Assembly: GCA_031294825.1 (NCBI GenBank)
Contig: JAUMPM010000018.1
Location: forward strand, 62,001 to 126,000
Source of the DNA: Collinsella sp.
GTDB taxonomy: Bacteria > Actinomycetota > Coriobacteriia > Coriobacteriales > Coriobacteriaceae
Length of the DNA stretch: 64,000 nucleotides
Direction of reading: 5' to 3'
Shown: one piece after another, positions 41,895 to 51,002 of the stretch
Layout of the letters: the number at the start of each line of letters is the position of its first letter
How positions within the stretch are numbered: position 1 is the stretch's first letter
Notes under the pieces: model-generated
Seen by the model: only the letters and a program-made list of their open reading frames with translations
Databases searched by the model: none
What the model was told of the DNA's origin: nothing
Made by a program: the position numbers and the translations under genes

Positions 41895-44800
41895 GACGCT
41901 TACCTCCCTTCGCATTCGCCTTGCGACGAATGTGCATCCAGGTCGCAGCAGCGCAAAGCACCGCCGCGCCGGCAAGGTACGTCAGAGTGACGCCCGACAT
42001 ACCAGAAAGGGGCAAAGAGGTTGAGTAGGTGTTGGTGAAGGTGGGGTTGGAGGTTGGACTCGTGTTCTCATGACCGCTGGCGTCGACCTCGTAGTAGGTC
42101 GGCGTGCAGGTCAGATGTCCTTTGCCGTCATCCTTTGCCGTCACCACGACCTTGAAAGTCTTGGTGTCCTTCTTGTAGCCTTCGTGTTTGGTGCCATCGG
42201 CCTCGCTGGCGGCGCATTCACAGATGTAGTAGGTGAACTGCGCCTGCCCATTGTTATCGAGCTCATTAACGCCTAGTGGGCCGATTTGTACCGATCCGAA
42301 ATCTACTGTCTGAAGGTTTTTCGACTCAGCAGTAGTATATTTATATATGGGCTTAAAAGATTTCTCCGCGTCAGAATTCTTGGTATACAGCTCGAACTTA
42401 AACCTCTTCATCTCGCCGCCGTCGACCTTCTTGGTCACCTGAGGCGTCCAAGTGCCGACAGTCTGGTAGGGCACGTTCGTAAACGCAGGGTTGGAGTCGT
42501 TGCCGATTGTTACGGTCGAGACAGCTCTGTCGGCCGAATCTACACTCCACTTATAGAAGTCAGCAGGTTTATCACACTCTTTGAAGACCGTTTCGCCTTC
42601 CTTTTTAACGTATACTTTTGAAGTGCTCGTATTGACCGCATGGCGACGAATCTTAATTCCCAAGAGATCCGTCTCTTCAACTGGTTGATCACTAACATCT
42701 ACATGTATTTTGTAAATAGACTTATCAAACTTTGTTCCTTTTTCCTCGATAGGAACTTCAACAAGGTAGAGGTCGTAATCGCCCGATTGGTAATTCGCAG
42801 CCGTATCAATGACAATCTCTCCTATCTTTTCCTCGGTATTAACGGTAAACTCAGACGTCGCCTCGCATCCGCTTGCCTGGAGCTTGCCGTTCGTATCCCA
42901 ATACGGCTCCTCACCTGTACCGGCGGCTTTGCCCAACAGCTTGAACCGGTAGCCGTGGCCCGCGAGGCTTTGAGCTTTGCCGTCCTTCATGAAAACCTTG
43001 TTAGCCTTAACTTTGATTGCAGGATACACGTTCAAAGCCTCGACCTTGCCAACGACAAGATCGCCGTTGGTCATGATGCCGCCACCGTGGGTGTAGGAGT
43101 AGTTGCCACTGATGATGGTCGTAGCATCTCTCTGCGCATCACTTCTAGCCGCATCGGAAGGATTAGCCTCAAGGCCGAACATCCACTTAGCCTCGGCACC
43201 GCCGTTGGCATCGATTTTGATCTCTTTGCCATCGCGGGTGCCCTTCCAGTCAGCTGAGCCGCCACCGAGCATCTTGCCGAGAACGACAGCAATTGTCTGA
43301 TTCGCGCCTTCCTTATTACGCACCAGGAAGAAATCCTTATGGCCGGATGTTTGGAAGGTAGGAGTAACGTAATTAACTTCATCGTGGTCTTCTTTTTTGC
43401 CGTCGCCGCCAGCGGAATAATGATACGTTGGTACCTTATTGCCATTTTGATCAACGGTTGTCAGCTTATTGCCATCTTGATCAACGTTATCTGCGTTGTC
43501 ATAGATAGCAGCGCCATTTGAGTGCGAAACGATTGTCTGGCCCGTAGGACAAGCACCGACACCACCGCCCCAGCCACCGGCGCGATTATTAGTGATCAGC
43601 GTCTTGAAAATATTGAGCCTGCCGCCCTTCTGAACAAAGACACCACCACCGCCCCAGTCGCCGCCACGTTTGCCGCCACTCTCACAATCTACGCCCGTCA
43701 TAGTCTTGTTATTCGTGATATAAATCTTGCTATTGGGGGTAGCTTCAATTTTCGCCTGCATACCAGGGCTGTTGCCGCCAGCGATACGCAAACCGCCGCC
43801 CTCGCCGTTAAGAGATTCGTTGCCCGCAATCGTGCCACCTGTCATGGTAAACTGAATCTTTTTGTCCCAGAAACCGGCATAAATACCGCCGCCTGCTTCT
43901 TTGGAGTAGTTAGCTGTAACGGAGCCGCCCTCCATGGTTAGTGTGCCGCCGTCAACAGATGCAATGCCACCGCCGCCAAGCAGGCCCTTGTTATAAATGT
44001 TCGAGTCGTTGATATACGAATCAACACGGTTGTTTGTGATGTTGGCCGAACCACTGATGTTAACGTTGGCGCCTTTGGTAAAGACACCGCCGCCATAGCC
44101 ATTGTTGGGACTCCCGCCTTCGTTATAGACGTTGCCATACGTGGCGTTGCCCGAAATGACTCCACCAGAAAGATTCAGCTTGGCGCCCAGGTTAGCATAG
44201 ATGCCGCCGCCAGAAGCAGCCTTGTTTGCAGCGATTACGCCGCCGGTCATGTTAAGCGAGGCATTTGCGCCCGTCACGCACAGGCCACCGCCCCATCCGC
44301 CATTGTCACAGTTACCACCCGCGATATATCCGCCTGAGATGTTAACGGTGCCTGAAGCTTTGATTACCTGACCGTATTGTTTTAAACTTGCGGCAGTGGT
44401 GATCATGCCACCCTTGAGATTGAGCACGCAGCCCTCATTAACGTTAATAACGTTTTCAACAGAACCATTATCTGATGCAGCATCAATCGCACCGAAGCCA
44501 GTCAGGACATGCTTGGTTGTAGTTTCGGTAGTACCGAGCCCGTTTTCCGTTGGCTCACTCACGGTCTCGAAGTAAGTAAGACTCTTAGGAGTGCCCTTAT
44601 TAGAGCCGCTTCCCCTTTCCCACTCTATACTCGCAGGCTGACCCGCCGACGTATTGGCCGTATCGACCGGACTTGGTGCATCTTTTGTTGTTTGGCCTAA
44701 ATCCTCGATAGTAAGCGTGGCGTTGTTCTGAACCACGATGAACGACCCCACCGAACCGGGACCGTGATAGAGCATGTTGCCGTTAAGATCGATGGTGGTG

Positions 44801-45306
44801 TTTGCGGTGATGGTGATCTGGCTATCTGACCAGGATTTACCACTCAAACGATACTTGCCGCCACCAACGAATGCATTAGCAACATTACCTTCTACCTTTT
44901 TATAGTCTTCGGTACTGACGGGAGCGATAGCGTTTTCGTCGCTATTTTCATTATCGGAAGGCTGTGCGTCGAAAGGTTGCTCGGCACCCTTGGCTTCCGC
45001 GCCATCAGCAGTCGAGTCTGCTGCGACGGTGTCCTCGCTCGCATCATTCCCGGCATCGTCACTATCCTGCTTTTCGGTATCCCCGTTGTTGGTGTTTTCC
45101 ACATCAGTAGACTCAGTTGAGGAATCAGCCGCCGTCACAGTTTTCTCGGCTGCACCCGCCTGACCATCGTTGGCAATGGCCTGCGAGATCGGAGGCATGA
45201 CGAGCGACAGTACCAGGCTCAACACGGAGGCTCCGCACAAAACGCCTGCCAGTACACGGCGCGTCGCTTTTTTACTCTGCTTAGTTTTTTCTGAATTCGC
45301 TTTCAT
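41887..45306 (-). CDS. Large sortase-anchored adhesin / pilus tip protein
   Basis: 1139 residues: signal peptide (about 1-44), an acidic Asp/Glu/Asn/Ser/Thr-rich stalk (45-125), then a long right-handed beta-helix-like region with repeats such as LNLSGGVISGN, LNMTGGVIAAN, LTMEGGSVTAN and abundant GGGI (about 150-690). Next come Cna-B-like domains and a C-terminal SLPLSGMSG, hydrophobic span and RRKANAKGGKRRE. Lpxsg-type signals are sortase substrates, so the protein is likely the tip adhesin. It is the first gene of the pilus operon, with GGGGAGGAG before the ATG. A+T-richer than the flanking housekeeping genes. Confidence 0.87.
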   Translation of the reverse strand: MKANSEKTKQSKKATRRVLAGVLCGASVLSLVLSLVMPPISQAIANDGQAGAAEKTVTAADSSTESTDVENTNNGDTEKQDSDDAGNDASEDTVAADSTADGAEAKGAEQPFDAQPSDNENSDENAIAPVSTEDYKKVEGNVANAFVGGGKYRLSGKSWSDSQITITANTTIDLNGNMLYHGPGSVGSFIVVQNNATLTIEDLGQTTKDAPSPVDTANTSAGQPASIEWERGSGSNKGTPKSLTYFETVSEPTENGLGTTETTTKHVLTGFGAIDAASDNGSVENVINVNEGCVLNLKGGMITTAASLKQYGQVIKASGTVNISGGYIAGGNCDNGGWGGGLCVTGANASLNMTGGVIAANKAASGGGIYANLGAKLNLSGGVISGNATYGNVYNEGGSPNNGYGGGVFTKGANVNISGSANITNNRVDSYINDSNIYNKGLLGGGGIASVDGGTLTMEGGSVTANYSKEAGGGIYAGFWDKKIQFTMTGGTIAGNESLNGEGGGLRIAGGNSPGMQAKIEATPNSKIYITNNKTMTGVDCESGGKRGGDWGGGGVFVQKGGRLNIFKTLITNNRAGGWGGGVGACPTGQTIVSHSNGAAIYDNADNVDQDGNKLTTVDQNGNKVPTYHYSAGGDGKKEDHDEVNYVTPTFQTSGHKDFFLVRNKEGANQTIAVVLGKMLGGGSADWKGTRDGKEIKIDANGGAEAKWMFGLEANPSDAARSDAQRDATTIISGNYSYTHGGGIMTNGDLVVGKVEALNVYPAIKVKANKVFMKDGKAQSLAGHGYRFKLLGKAAGTGEEPYWDTNGKLQASGCEATSEFTVNTEEKIGEIVIDTAANYQSGDYDLYLVEVPIEEKGTKFDKSIYKIHVDVSDQPVEETDLLGIKIRRHAVNTSTSKVYVKKEGETVFKECDKPADFYKWSVDSADRAVSTVTIGNDSNPAFTNVPYQTVGTWTPQVTKKVDGGEMKRFKFELYTKNSDAEKSFKPIYKYTTAESKNLQTVDFGSVQIGPLGVNELDNNGQAQFTYYICECAASEADGTKHEGYKKDTKTFKVVVTAKDDGKGHLTCTPTYYEVDASGHENTSPTSNPTFTNTYSTSLPLSGMSGVTLTYLAGAAVLCAAATWMHIRRKANAKGGKRRE

Positions 45307-45395
45307 CGATGTCTCCTCCCCAAGAGACCGCGATCTTGCTCTTTCACTATCAAACGTATCTGCGCAATCTGTAATTGCGCTCGTTTAGTAATGCA

Positions 45396-45425
45396 ATTAT
45401 AACGATTGTTTAAACATCTGAGCAA
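45396..45425 (-). promoter_or_regulatory. Probable promoter of the pilus operon
   Basis: On the minus strand, -10 TATAAT (45401-45396) and -35 TTGCTC (45425-45420) with an 18-bp spacer, about 90 bp before the adhesin start codon. The -10 is a perfect consensus in an AT-rich region. Confidence 0.6.
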
Positions 45426-45597
45426 CAAAACCGACATTTTTGTAGCAAGTTCTCAATTCTCTTGACATTTGTTCAGATTTACCTTCGTTTATTCGCTATC
45501 TATATTTTGTTTCTGCTGGTAATTTAGTTGCGTATTATTTTTTAATGGCATTAGATTTATTTGCACAACATTTTGCTCAAGAGCAAACATCCTGTGA

Positions 45598-45616
45598 ACG
45601 GTCGAAAATCGACCGT
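45598..45616. promoter_or_regulatory. Dyad ACGGTCGA-AAA-TCGACCGT upstream of the pilus operon
   Basis: Perfect 8-bp inverted repeat with a 3-base gap, about 290 bp upstream of the adhesin gene. It lies in the ~500-bp AT-rich gap 45307-45810, which otherwise contains only the operon promoter and a family 1 repeat. It may be an operator. Confidence 0.4.
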
Positions 45617-45763
45617 GAGCGGTAGGTCATTAACCGGAAGGAATATCCTATCAAACTGATGAGAATATCTTTAATCCATCGGTAGTTAGAAGCGTGATGT
45701 TCAGACAACTATATTTGAATTTTCGCGCAGATTTTAGGCATCATTTCGCCCAAATCGCCTGAG

Positions 45764-45798
45764 GCCGCCACAAAGGTGCCTATTCCCTTTGTGGTGGC
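45764..45798 (-). repeat. Dispersed gene-end palindrome, family 1 copy c
   Basis: Arms GCCGCCACAAAGG / CCTTTGTGGTGGC (one mismatch) with a core that differs slightly from the others (GGGAATAGGCACC on the minus strand). It lies 12 bp after the HAD hydrolase stop. Confidence 0.75.
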
Positions 45799-45810
45799 TC
45801 TCCCCCGGCG

Positions 45811-46632
45811 CTACAGCAGATGTTCCTCGATAAAGATCGCGATGCCGTCTTCGTCGTTGCTCGCGGTTACAAAATCGGCGGCGGAGCGGGTGGCATCGCT
45901 GCCGTTTGCCATGGCCACGCCCACGCCGGCGTCGGCAACCATGCAGGTGTCGTTATCGGCATCGCCAAACACGCAGATGTTCTGGAGCTCCATGCCGTTG
46001 AGCTCCGCCACACGCACAAGGCCGCGTGTCTTGGACACGCGCGGATCCATGAACTCGTAGAGCCGCTGTGTGGTTTGCAGAGCCGCCGCCTTGACAGTGT
46101 TATCGGCAAACGTCGACGCCCGCTCAATCACCCGCGGCATTACCTCGGGCGCCATGGTAAACATCACCTTGGGCTGCGGCTCGCGCAAAAACTCGGCAAA
46201 ATCGACCACCTGGTAGGGCACGCCGTCGACGCGCGACAGGTGTTCTACGCACGCGTTGCTCTCGGGCACGTAGAACACGCCGTCTCGGGGGCAGACGGGC
46301 GTTGCCGGAAGGTCCGCCATGTGCTTGCAGATGCGCGCGATGGTCTCGCCCGGCAGCGGATAGCTCAGCTCGTTGATGTCGTGCGCGCGGTCGATGACCT
46401 CGGCGCCACCGCAGCCCACGAGCACGTCCACCAGGCCTTCGATGCCCCAGAGCTCGTACATGGCCTCGGTCGCGTGGGCGTCGCGCCCGGTGCACAGGCC
46501 AAACAGCACGCCGCGCTCGCGCAGGGCGCGGATCGCCGCCACGGTGCGCGGGGACACCGTGTGCTGACTCGTGAGCAGCGTGCCGTCAATATCGCAGAAC
46601 ACGGCTTTGATGTGGCTGAAGGTGGTGTCCAT
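45811..46632 (-). CDS. Cof-type HAD-superfamily hydrolase
   Basis: A 273-residue phosphatase of the HAD IIB/Cof type. Motif I FCDIDGTLL gives nucleophile D14 and general acid D16; SPRTVAAIRALRERGV and GLCTGRD (motif II) follow; motif IV is FGDADNDTCMVADAGVGVAMANGSD. It would dephosphorylate a sugar phosphate or similar metabolite in the cytoplasm; the substrate is unknown. The start at 46632 is supported by AAAGG upstream; the frame running to 47112 passes through repeats and is not coding. Followed by a family 1 repeat. Confidence 0.93.
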   Translation of the reverse strand: MDTTFSHIKAVFCDIDGTLLTSQHTVSPRTVAAIRALRERGVLFGLCTGRDAHATEAMYELWGIEGLVDVLVGCGGAEVIDRAHDINELSYPLPGETIARICKHMADLPATPVCPRDGVFYVPESNACVEHLSRVDGVPYQVVDFAEFLREPQPKVMFTMAPEVMPRVIERASTFADNTVKAAALQTTQRLYEFMDPRVSKTRGLVRVAELNGMELQNICVFGDADNDTCMVADAGVGVAMANGSDATRSAADFVTASNDEDGIAIFIEEHLL

Positions 46633-46725
46633 GGGAGCCTTTCTGGGTTGTGCGGCGGTGTGGGGTGTATTCGTGAACGGCGTACATGGTATACCAAGGC
46701 GCGGGCGCGGCCCGTCAAAGCAAAA

Positions 46726-46761
46726 ACCACCACAAAGGTGCCCGTTCCCCCTTGTGGTGGT
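46726..46761 (-). repeat. Dispersed gene-end palindrome, family 1 copy d
   Basis: Arms ACCACCACAA / TTGTGGTGGT; on the minus strand the right side is followed by a T-run, as in an intrinsic terminator. It comes after a family 2 copy, both downstream of the MFS gene. Confidence 0.8.
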
Positions 46762-46796
46762 CGAACCCGAAGGGTGGCCGGACCCGGGGCGCAAAG

Positions 46797-46853
46797 CATC
46801 ACAACATTCGACGTTTTTCGGCAAAATCGCGATTTTCGCTGAATGTTGTGATG
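46797..46853. repeat. Dispersed hairpin, family 2 copy b
   Basis: Arms CATCACAACATTC / GAATGTTGTGATG with the same inner palindrome (AAAATCGCGATTTT) as copy a. It lies 4 bp after the MFS stop codon. Confidence 0.85.
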
Positions 46854-46856
46854 GTT

Positions 46857-48137
46857 TTACTGCCTTGCGGCACGATCCAAATGCCGGCGGCCAAACAGCA
46901 GCAACGCCGCGGGAACCGCCGTCACGACCATGCCCGCCCCTACGAGCGTCTGCTGCACGCCAAATGTCGCCGCCAGCCACGGGGCAATCGCCAGCGGGGC
47001 CACGCCGGCGAACATGTTGCCAAAGCCCATGACCGAGTTCACGCGACCGAGCTGCCCAAGCGGGGCCGTCGTTTGCACGATCGTGTTGTGGAGCGGGTTG
47101 ACGATGCCCCAAGCTATGCCCAGTGCAACCTGGCCGACAAGAGCCACGCCCACGTACGGTGTCCCCACATAGAGCAGGCTTCCCAGACCCACAGACATAA
47201 GCGCCACGAGCAGCGTTTTAAGGTTGACCAGGTGCGGCGGCAAGCGGAGCGCGACCACGGCGCCCAGCACCGCGCCCACACCGCTGGCCGACGAGAGCCA
47301 GCCCATCCATTCGACACCGACGTGCAGGACATCGCGGTAGAAGAACGATTCCAGCGGGTCGAAGGCGCCGTAGCCAAAGTTCGAGAGGAAGATGATGCAG
47401 AACAGTAACGCGAGGACGCTGTTGGTGAAGACTGTCTTGATGCTGGTCGCGAAGGTGACACGAGTGGATGCGCTGGGGTTGGAGCTTTGTCCCGCACGCT
47501 CCCCTTCCTCTGCCGAATCGGCATCCGCATGCCCGGCGACATGGCTGGTCTGCGGCCTAAAGCCCCAACCGACGACGAACGCCAGCACAGTAAAGAGCAT
47601 CATGAGCACGAACACCGCGCGCGACGACGCAGCCGCCGCGACAAAGCCACCCAACGTGGGGCCAACGATGATACTCACGTTTGAAAACATGGCGATGGCG
47701 GAGTTGATGTCTTTAAGCTCGACAGGATCGTCGGTGAGGTAGGCCGGATAGGATGTGGCGATGGGCTGGGCGAACCCCATCACAAAGCCCAGGAGCACCG
47801 CACCGAGCAGGACGATGCCGGTCGCGCTGCCAAAAACGAGGATCGCCGCGCCGGTTGCCAGCGTGCCCACGATGCTCAGCAAGAAATGACGGCGCGGGCC
47901 CCAGGCGTCGAGCGCAGCGCCACCCGCAAAGGATCCCAAGATCACGAATACGTTCATAAAAAGGACGGCCAGCGATGTCGCCACGACCGAGGCATCGTCT
48001 GCATAGGTGAGTGTTCCGATAACGCCGATAAAGTAGCTGGTCTGGAAGCCGGTATATATGAGGAAGCGCATTGCCACCAGGTGCTTAGCCTGCGCGGACA
48101 GCGATGATTGAGGCTTTGAGAAAAGAGGGGCGAGCAT
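46857..48137 (-). CDS. MFS transporter
   Basis: A 426-residue permease with about 12 hydrophobic segments and a cytoplasmic loop rich in Ser/Glu (HADADSAEEGERAGQSSNPS) between the two halves. The family hallmark after segment 2 reads ALDAWGPRRH. Likely a drug or metabolite exporter; substrate unknown. The ATG at 48137 has AAGGAG; the longer frame to 48176 lacks one. A pair of inverted 15-bp sequences upstream is a likely operator. Two different dispersed repeats follow its stop. Confidence 0.88.
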   Translation of the reverse strand: MLAPLFSKPQSSLSAQAKHLVAMRFLIYTGFQTSYFIGVIGTLTYADDASVVATSLAVLFMNVFVILGSFAGGAALDAWGPRRHFLLSIVGTLATGAAILVFGSATGIVLLGAVLLGFVMGFAQPIATSYPAYLTDDPVELKDINSAIAMFSNVSIIVGPTLGGFVAAAASSRAVFVLMMLFTVLAFVVGWGFRPQTSHVAGHADADSAEEGERAGQSSNPSASTRVTFATSIKTVFTNSVLALLFCIIFLSNFGYGAFDPLESFFYRDVLHVGVEWMGWLSSASGVGAVLGAVVALRLPPHLVNLKTLLVALMSVGLGSLLYVGTPYVGVALVGQVALGIAWGIVNPLHNTIVQTTAPLGQLGRVNSVMGFGNMFAGVAPLAIAPWLAATFGVQQTLVGAGMVVTAVPAALLLFGRRHLDRAARQ

Positions 48138-48147
48138 AGAGACTCCT

Positions 48148-48215
48148 TGTTTCATACGAATACGGGCGGCGGGCATTCGCCACCGTCTGTCAAATCAATC
48201 TATCCGTATGAAACA
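48148..48215. promoter_or_regulatory. Inverted pair TGTTTCATACG / CGTATGAAACA upstream of the MFS gene
   Basis: Left copy 48148-48162 and right copy 48201-48215 match at 14 of 15 positions after inversion, 38 bp apart. The left one abuts the ribosome site. The spacing suggests a pair of repressor half-sites or a looping operator. Confidence 0.45.
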
Positions 48216-48311
48216 TTAAGGACGCATCAAGCCCCTTCTCTCCGTTTTTCGCCCGTCATGAACTACTTGGTAGATTTTAAGGCATGTCCCACGCATCTAC
48301 CAAAGCAAAAA

Positions 48312-48344
48312 CCACCACAAAGGTACCTGGCCCCTTTGTGGTGG
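48312..48344 (-). repeat. Dispersed gene-end palindrome, family 1 copy e
   Basis: Perfect 12-bp arms CCACCACAAAGG / CCTTTGTGGTGG; a T-run follows on the minus strand. It lies downstream of the moaC-mobB terminator. Confidence 0.82.
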
Positions 48345-48363
48345 AAACAACGTTTTCCCAGAT

Positions 48364-48404
48364 AAAACCTGCCAAAATAAACCTGTCCCTTTTTGGCAGG
48401 TTTT
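48364..48404 (-). terminator. Terminator of moaC-mobB, family 1-like core with different arms
   Basis: Perfect 14-bp arms AAAACCTGCCAAAA / TTTTGGCAGGTTTT overlap the stop codon. On the minus strand the loop starts GGGACAGG, the same core as the family 1 palindromes, but the arms are unrelated to theirs. Confidence 0.8.
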
Positions 48405-49707
48405 AGGCCAGATGATCTTGGATAAGATCGCAGATGGCTCGGGCATCGTTGATGTTGATGGCTCGGGTCGCAAAGCCGGCATCGAATGCCTGACGTGCCA
48501 GGGCCTCGTTGCAGGCAAGGGCCAGCGTGTGGCCGTCGACCAGGTCGAGCGAGCTCTTGCCGCGTAAACGGTCGACACCGGAGCGCGCGACCACGATGTT
48601 GTCGAAGCCCTCGGTCTTGTAGCCCTCGATGATCACCACGTCGACATCGTTGTAGCGCGACAGCAGCTCGCGCGCGGGCATCTCGTCCTCCTCGCGCGTG
48701 TCGGCGTACTCCGCCCAGCGCGTGGCGCAGATAAGTCCCACGTGCTTGGATCCAGCCTGGTGATGACGCCAGGTGTCCTTGGCAGGCACATCGATATCAA
48801 AGCCATGGTGCCCATGATGCTTGAGCGAACCCACGCGCAGGCCGCGGCGGGTGAGCTCGGCGATGACCTTCTCGACGAGTGTGGTCTTGCCCGAGTTTTG
48901 GTAGCCGATAAACGCGATCGCGGGGACGGCCGGTGCCGGAGCTGCGGGCGCGACGGCGACGGGTGCACTCGCGGGCGCGTTGCCCGCGGCTCCCACGGCC
49001 TCAACAGCAGCAGCCTGACGCTCGGCGCGGTCCCATATGCCCGAGCGGCCACCCTCCTTGTGCAGCAGGCGCACGTCGACGATCTCCATGCCGCGATCGA
49101 CGGCCTTGCACATGTCATAAATCGTTAGGCACGCGGCACTCGCGCCGGTCAGAGCCTCCATCTCGATACCCGTCTTGCCCGTCACGCCGGCCGTAACCAG
49201 TACGTGAAAGCCAACCTGCCCGTCCGTGCGCGCCGGCGCCCAGCCCTCGGGCACGTCCTCGGCCGGCGTCCCCGCCGCAGCGATGGGCGCAATGTCGCAC
49301 TTGCTCTTAGTAATGAGCAGCGGATGGCACATGGGGATGATGTCGCTCGTGCGTTTGATGGCCATGATGCCCGCCACGCGCGCGCAGGCGAGCACATCGC
49401 CCTTTTTGGCGCGGTCCTGCAGCACCATGGCCTGCGTCTCGGGATGCATGAGGATGGTGCCCTCGGCGATGGCGATGCGATGGGTCTCGGCCTTGTCGGA
49501 CACGTCGACCATGCGCACCTCGCCCTTGGCATCCACGTGCGTCAGCTCGTCGCGACGGGCGTCGCGGGCGGGCTCGGCGACAGCGCTGGCAGACGGCCGC
49601 GCGGACGCGTCGGCGTTGCCGGCATTCGCCGCAGCCGTGGCTTTGTGGGCAGACATCGCGGCCCTGCGAGCGGCCTTGGTGGCATCGGCGTACCTGCTCT
49701 TGGCCAT
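48403..49707 (-). CDS. MoaC-MobB fusion protein
   Basis: A 434-residue two-domain protein in molybdenum cofactor synthesis. After an Ala-rich N-terminal extension (1-50), residues about 52-224 are MoaC (cyclic pyranopterin monophosphate synthase): MVDVSDKAETHR, MCHPLL at 126-130, TGIEMEALTGAS around 179-190. A Pro/Ala linker (225-262) leads to a MobB GTPase domain (263-434) with Walker A GYQNSGKTT at 268-276 and KHHGHHGFDID. MobB helps attach GMP to the cofactor. MoaC and MobB act at opposite ends of the pathway, and the fusion is unusual. The ATG follows GGAGG, four bases after the moaA stop. Confidence 0.9.
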   Translation of the reverse strand: MAKSRYADATKAARRAAMSAHKATAAANAGNADASARPSASAVAEPARDARRDELTHVDAKGEVRMVDVSDKAETHRIAIAEGTILMHPETQAMVLQDRAKKGDVLACARVAGIMAIKRTSDIIPMCHPLLITKSKCDIAPIAAAGTPAEDVPEGWAPARTDGQVGFHVLVTAGVTGKTGIEMEALTGASAACLTIYDMCKAVDRGMEIVDVRLLHKEGGRSGIWDRAERQAAAVEAVGAAGNAPASAPVAVAPAAPAPAVPAIAFIGYQNSGKTTLVEKVIAELTRRGLRVGSLKHHGHHGFDIDVPAKDTWRHHQAGSKHVGLICATRWAEYADTREEDEMPARELLSRYNDVDVVIIEGYKTEGFDNIVVARSGVDRLRGKSSLDLVDGHTLALACNEALARQAFDAGFATRAININDARAICDLIQDHLA

Positions 49708-49711
49708 ATGA

Positions 49712-50767
49712 TCATCCTCCGATTTGGGACATAAATCGTTGCGTGCCCTCAATTATCGCGTGTTCCTGCGGTTTGTGGGCCACGGCATCGCGCCAAATCG
49801 AAAGTACCTGCATATCATCACCACGGCGCAGCGCCTCACGCACCGAATACTCGGCATCGCTAAACAGGCACGGACGCACGTCGCCATCGGCCGTCAGGCG
49901 CAGACGGTTGCAATTCGCACAAAAATGGTTGGACATGGCGCTAATAAAGCCGACCGTTCCCGCCGCGCCCGGAAAGTGCCAATAGCGCGCAGGGCCCGCG
50001 CCGGCAGGAGCGTCGTTGATGTCGAGCGGCTCGAGCTCGCCCAGTCCCGCCGCGGCGGCCCCGGCATTGATGCGCGCCCGCAGCTCGTCGCTCGGCACGG
50101 TATCGCTCGCGTCCCACAGCTCGGGATTGAGCGCGGGCGCATGCGGGTCCACAGCGCAATGCGAGCTCGTGCGCTCGTCGCCGATGGGCATGTATTCGAT
50201 AAAGCGCAGGTGGATGGGGCGGTCGACGGTCAGCCGTGCAAGGGTCGCCACATCCTGGTTGAGCCGGCGCACTACAACGCAGTTGACCTTAACGGGCTCA
50301 AAGCCCCAAGCCAGCGCCGCGTCGATGCCGGCCATGGTCTGCTCGAGTCGACCCAGGCGTGTGATCTTTCCAAAGAGCGTAGGGTCGAGCGTGTCGAGCG
50401 AGATGTTGACGCGGTTAAGGCCGGCATCTTTGAGCTGCGGTGCCAGCTTGGGTAGCAGGGCGCCATTGGTGGTGAGCGAGATGTCCTCGATCTGCGGAAT
50501 CGCGCGGATGTCGCGAATGAGTGGGATGATGCGGCGGCTGACCAGCGGCTCGCCGCCCGTCAGGCGCACGCGGCGAATGCCCTCCCCCGCCACCAAGCGC
50601 ACAAAACGGGCGATTTCCTCGGCGCTGAGTAGCTCGTCGTGTGCACGGGGCGCCACGCCATCGGCCGGCATGCAGTAAATGCAGCGGAAATTGCACTTGT
50701 CGGTAACGGCAATGCGCAGGTAGTTGATATCGCGGCCAAAGCCGTCATGTTGCACGTGCCCGTCCAC
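49712..50767 (-). CDS. moaA: GTP 3',8-cyclase
   Basis: A radical SAM enzyme starting molybdenum cofactor synthesis by converting GTP to 3',8-cH2GTP, the substrate of the MoaC domain encoded next. 351 residues. The radical SAM cluster cysteines are C25, C29 and C32 in CNFRCIYC, and the second 4Fe-4S site is in FCANCNRLRLTADGDVRPCL. The family's usual C-terminal GG is present (QIGG). GTG start at 50767 with GGGGAGGG upstream. It forms a two-gene operon with moaC-mobB. Confidence 0.95.
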   Translation of the reverse strand: MDGHVQHDGFGRDINYLRIAVTDKCNFRCIYCMPADGVAPRAHDELLSAEEIARFVRLVAGEGIRRVRLTGGEPLVSRRIIPLIRDIRAIPQIEDISLTTNGALLPKLAPQLKDAGLNRVNISLDTLDPTLFGKITRLGRLEQTMAGIDAALAWGFEPVKVNCVVVRRLNQDVATLARLTVDRPIHLRFIEYMPIGDERTSSHCAVDPHAPALNPELWDASDTVPSDELRARINAGAAAAGLGELEPLDINDAPAGAGPARYWHFPGAAGTVGFISAMSNHFCANCNRLRLTADGDVRPCLFSDAEYSVREALRRGDDMQVLSIWRDAVAHKPQEHAIIEGTQRFMSQIGG

Positions 50768-50900
50768 GCAGCCCTCCCCTCACGCGGCGTTTTATTCTTC
50801 GGAAAACATAATACCCCACGAGAGATTTATGCCGACACCCGTACGACAGGACAGGTCGCTTCGAGCAAGACCGGCCTCCCAAGCCCATCCTCAGCACGCA

Positions 50901-50963
50901 AACCATCACAACATTCGATGCTTTTCTCGTTTTTGGCAAAAAACGTCGAATGTTGTGATGGTC
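50901..50963. repeat. Dispersed hairpin, family 2 copy c
   Basis: 17-18-bp arms (50902-50918 with 50946-50962). The interior differs from copies a and b: the inner stem is CGTTTTT / AAAACG. It is nearly identical to copy d (three substitutions over about 62 bp) and lies on the other side of the same gene, in direct orientation. Confidence 0.85.
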
Positions 50964-51002
50964 TGCCTGCCCACGGCACCCCGTAGAAGGACCAAAGCGC
51001 CC

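Noticed and set aside
45811..47112. Long N-terminal extension of the HAD hydrolase
   Set aside because: The extra codons translate family 1 and family 2 repeats and part of the MFS gene region; the start at 46632 has its own ribosome site and the family's normal N-terminus.
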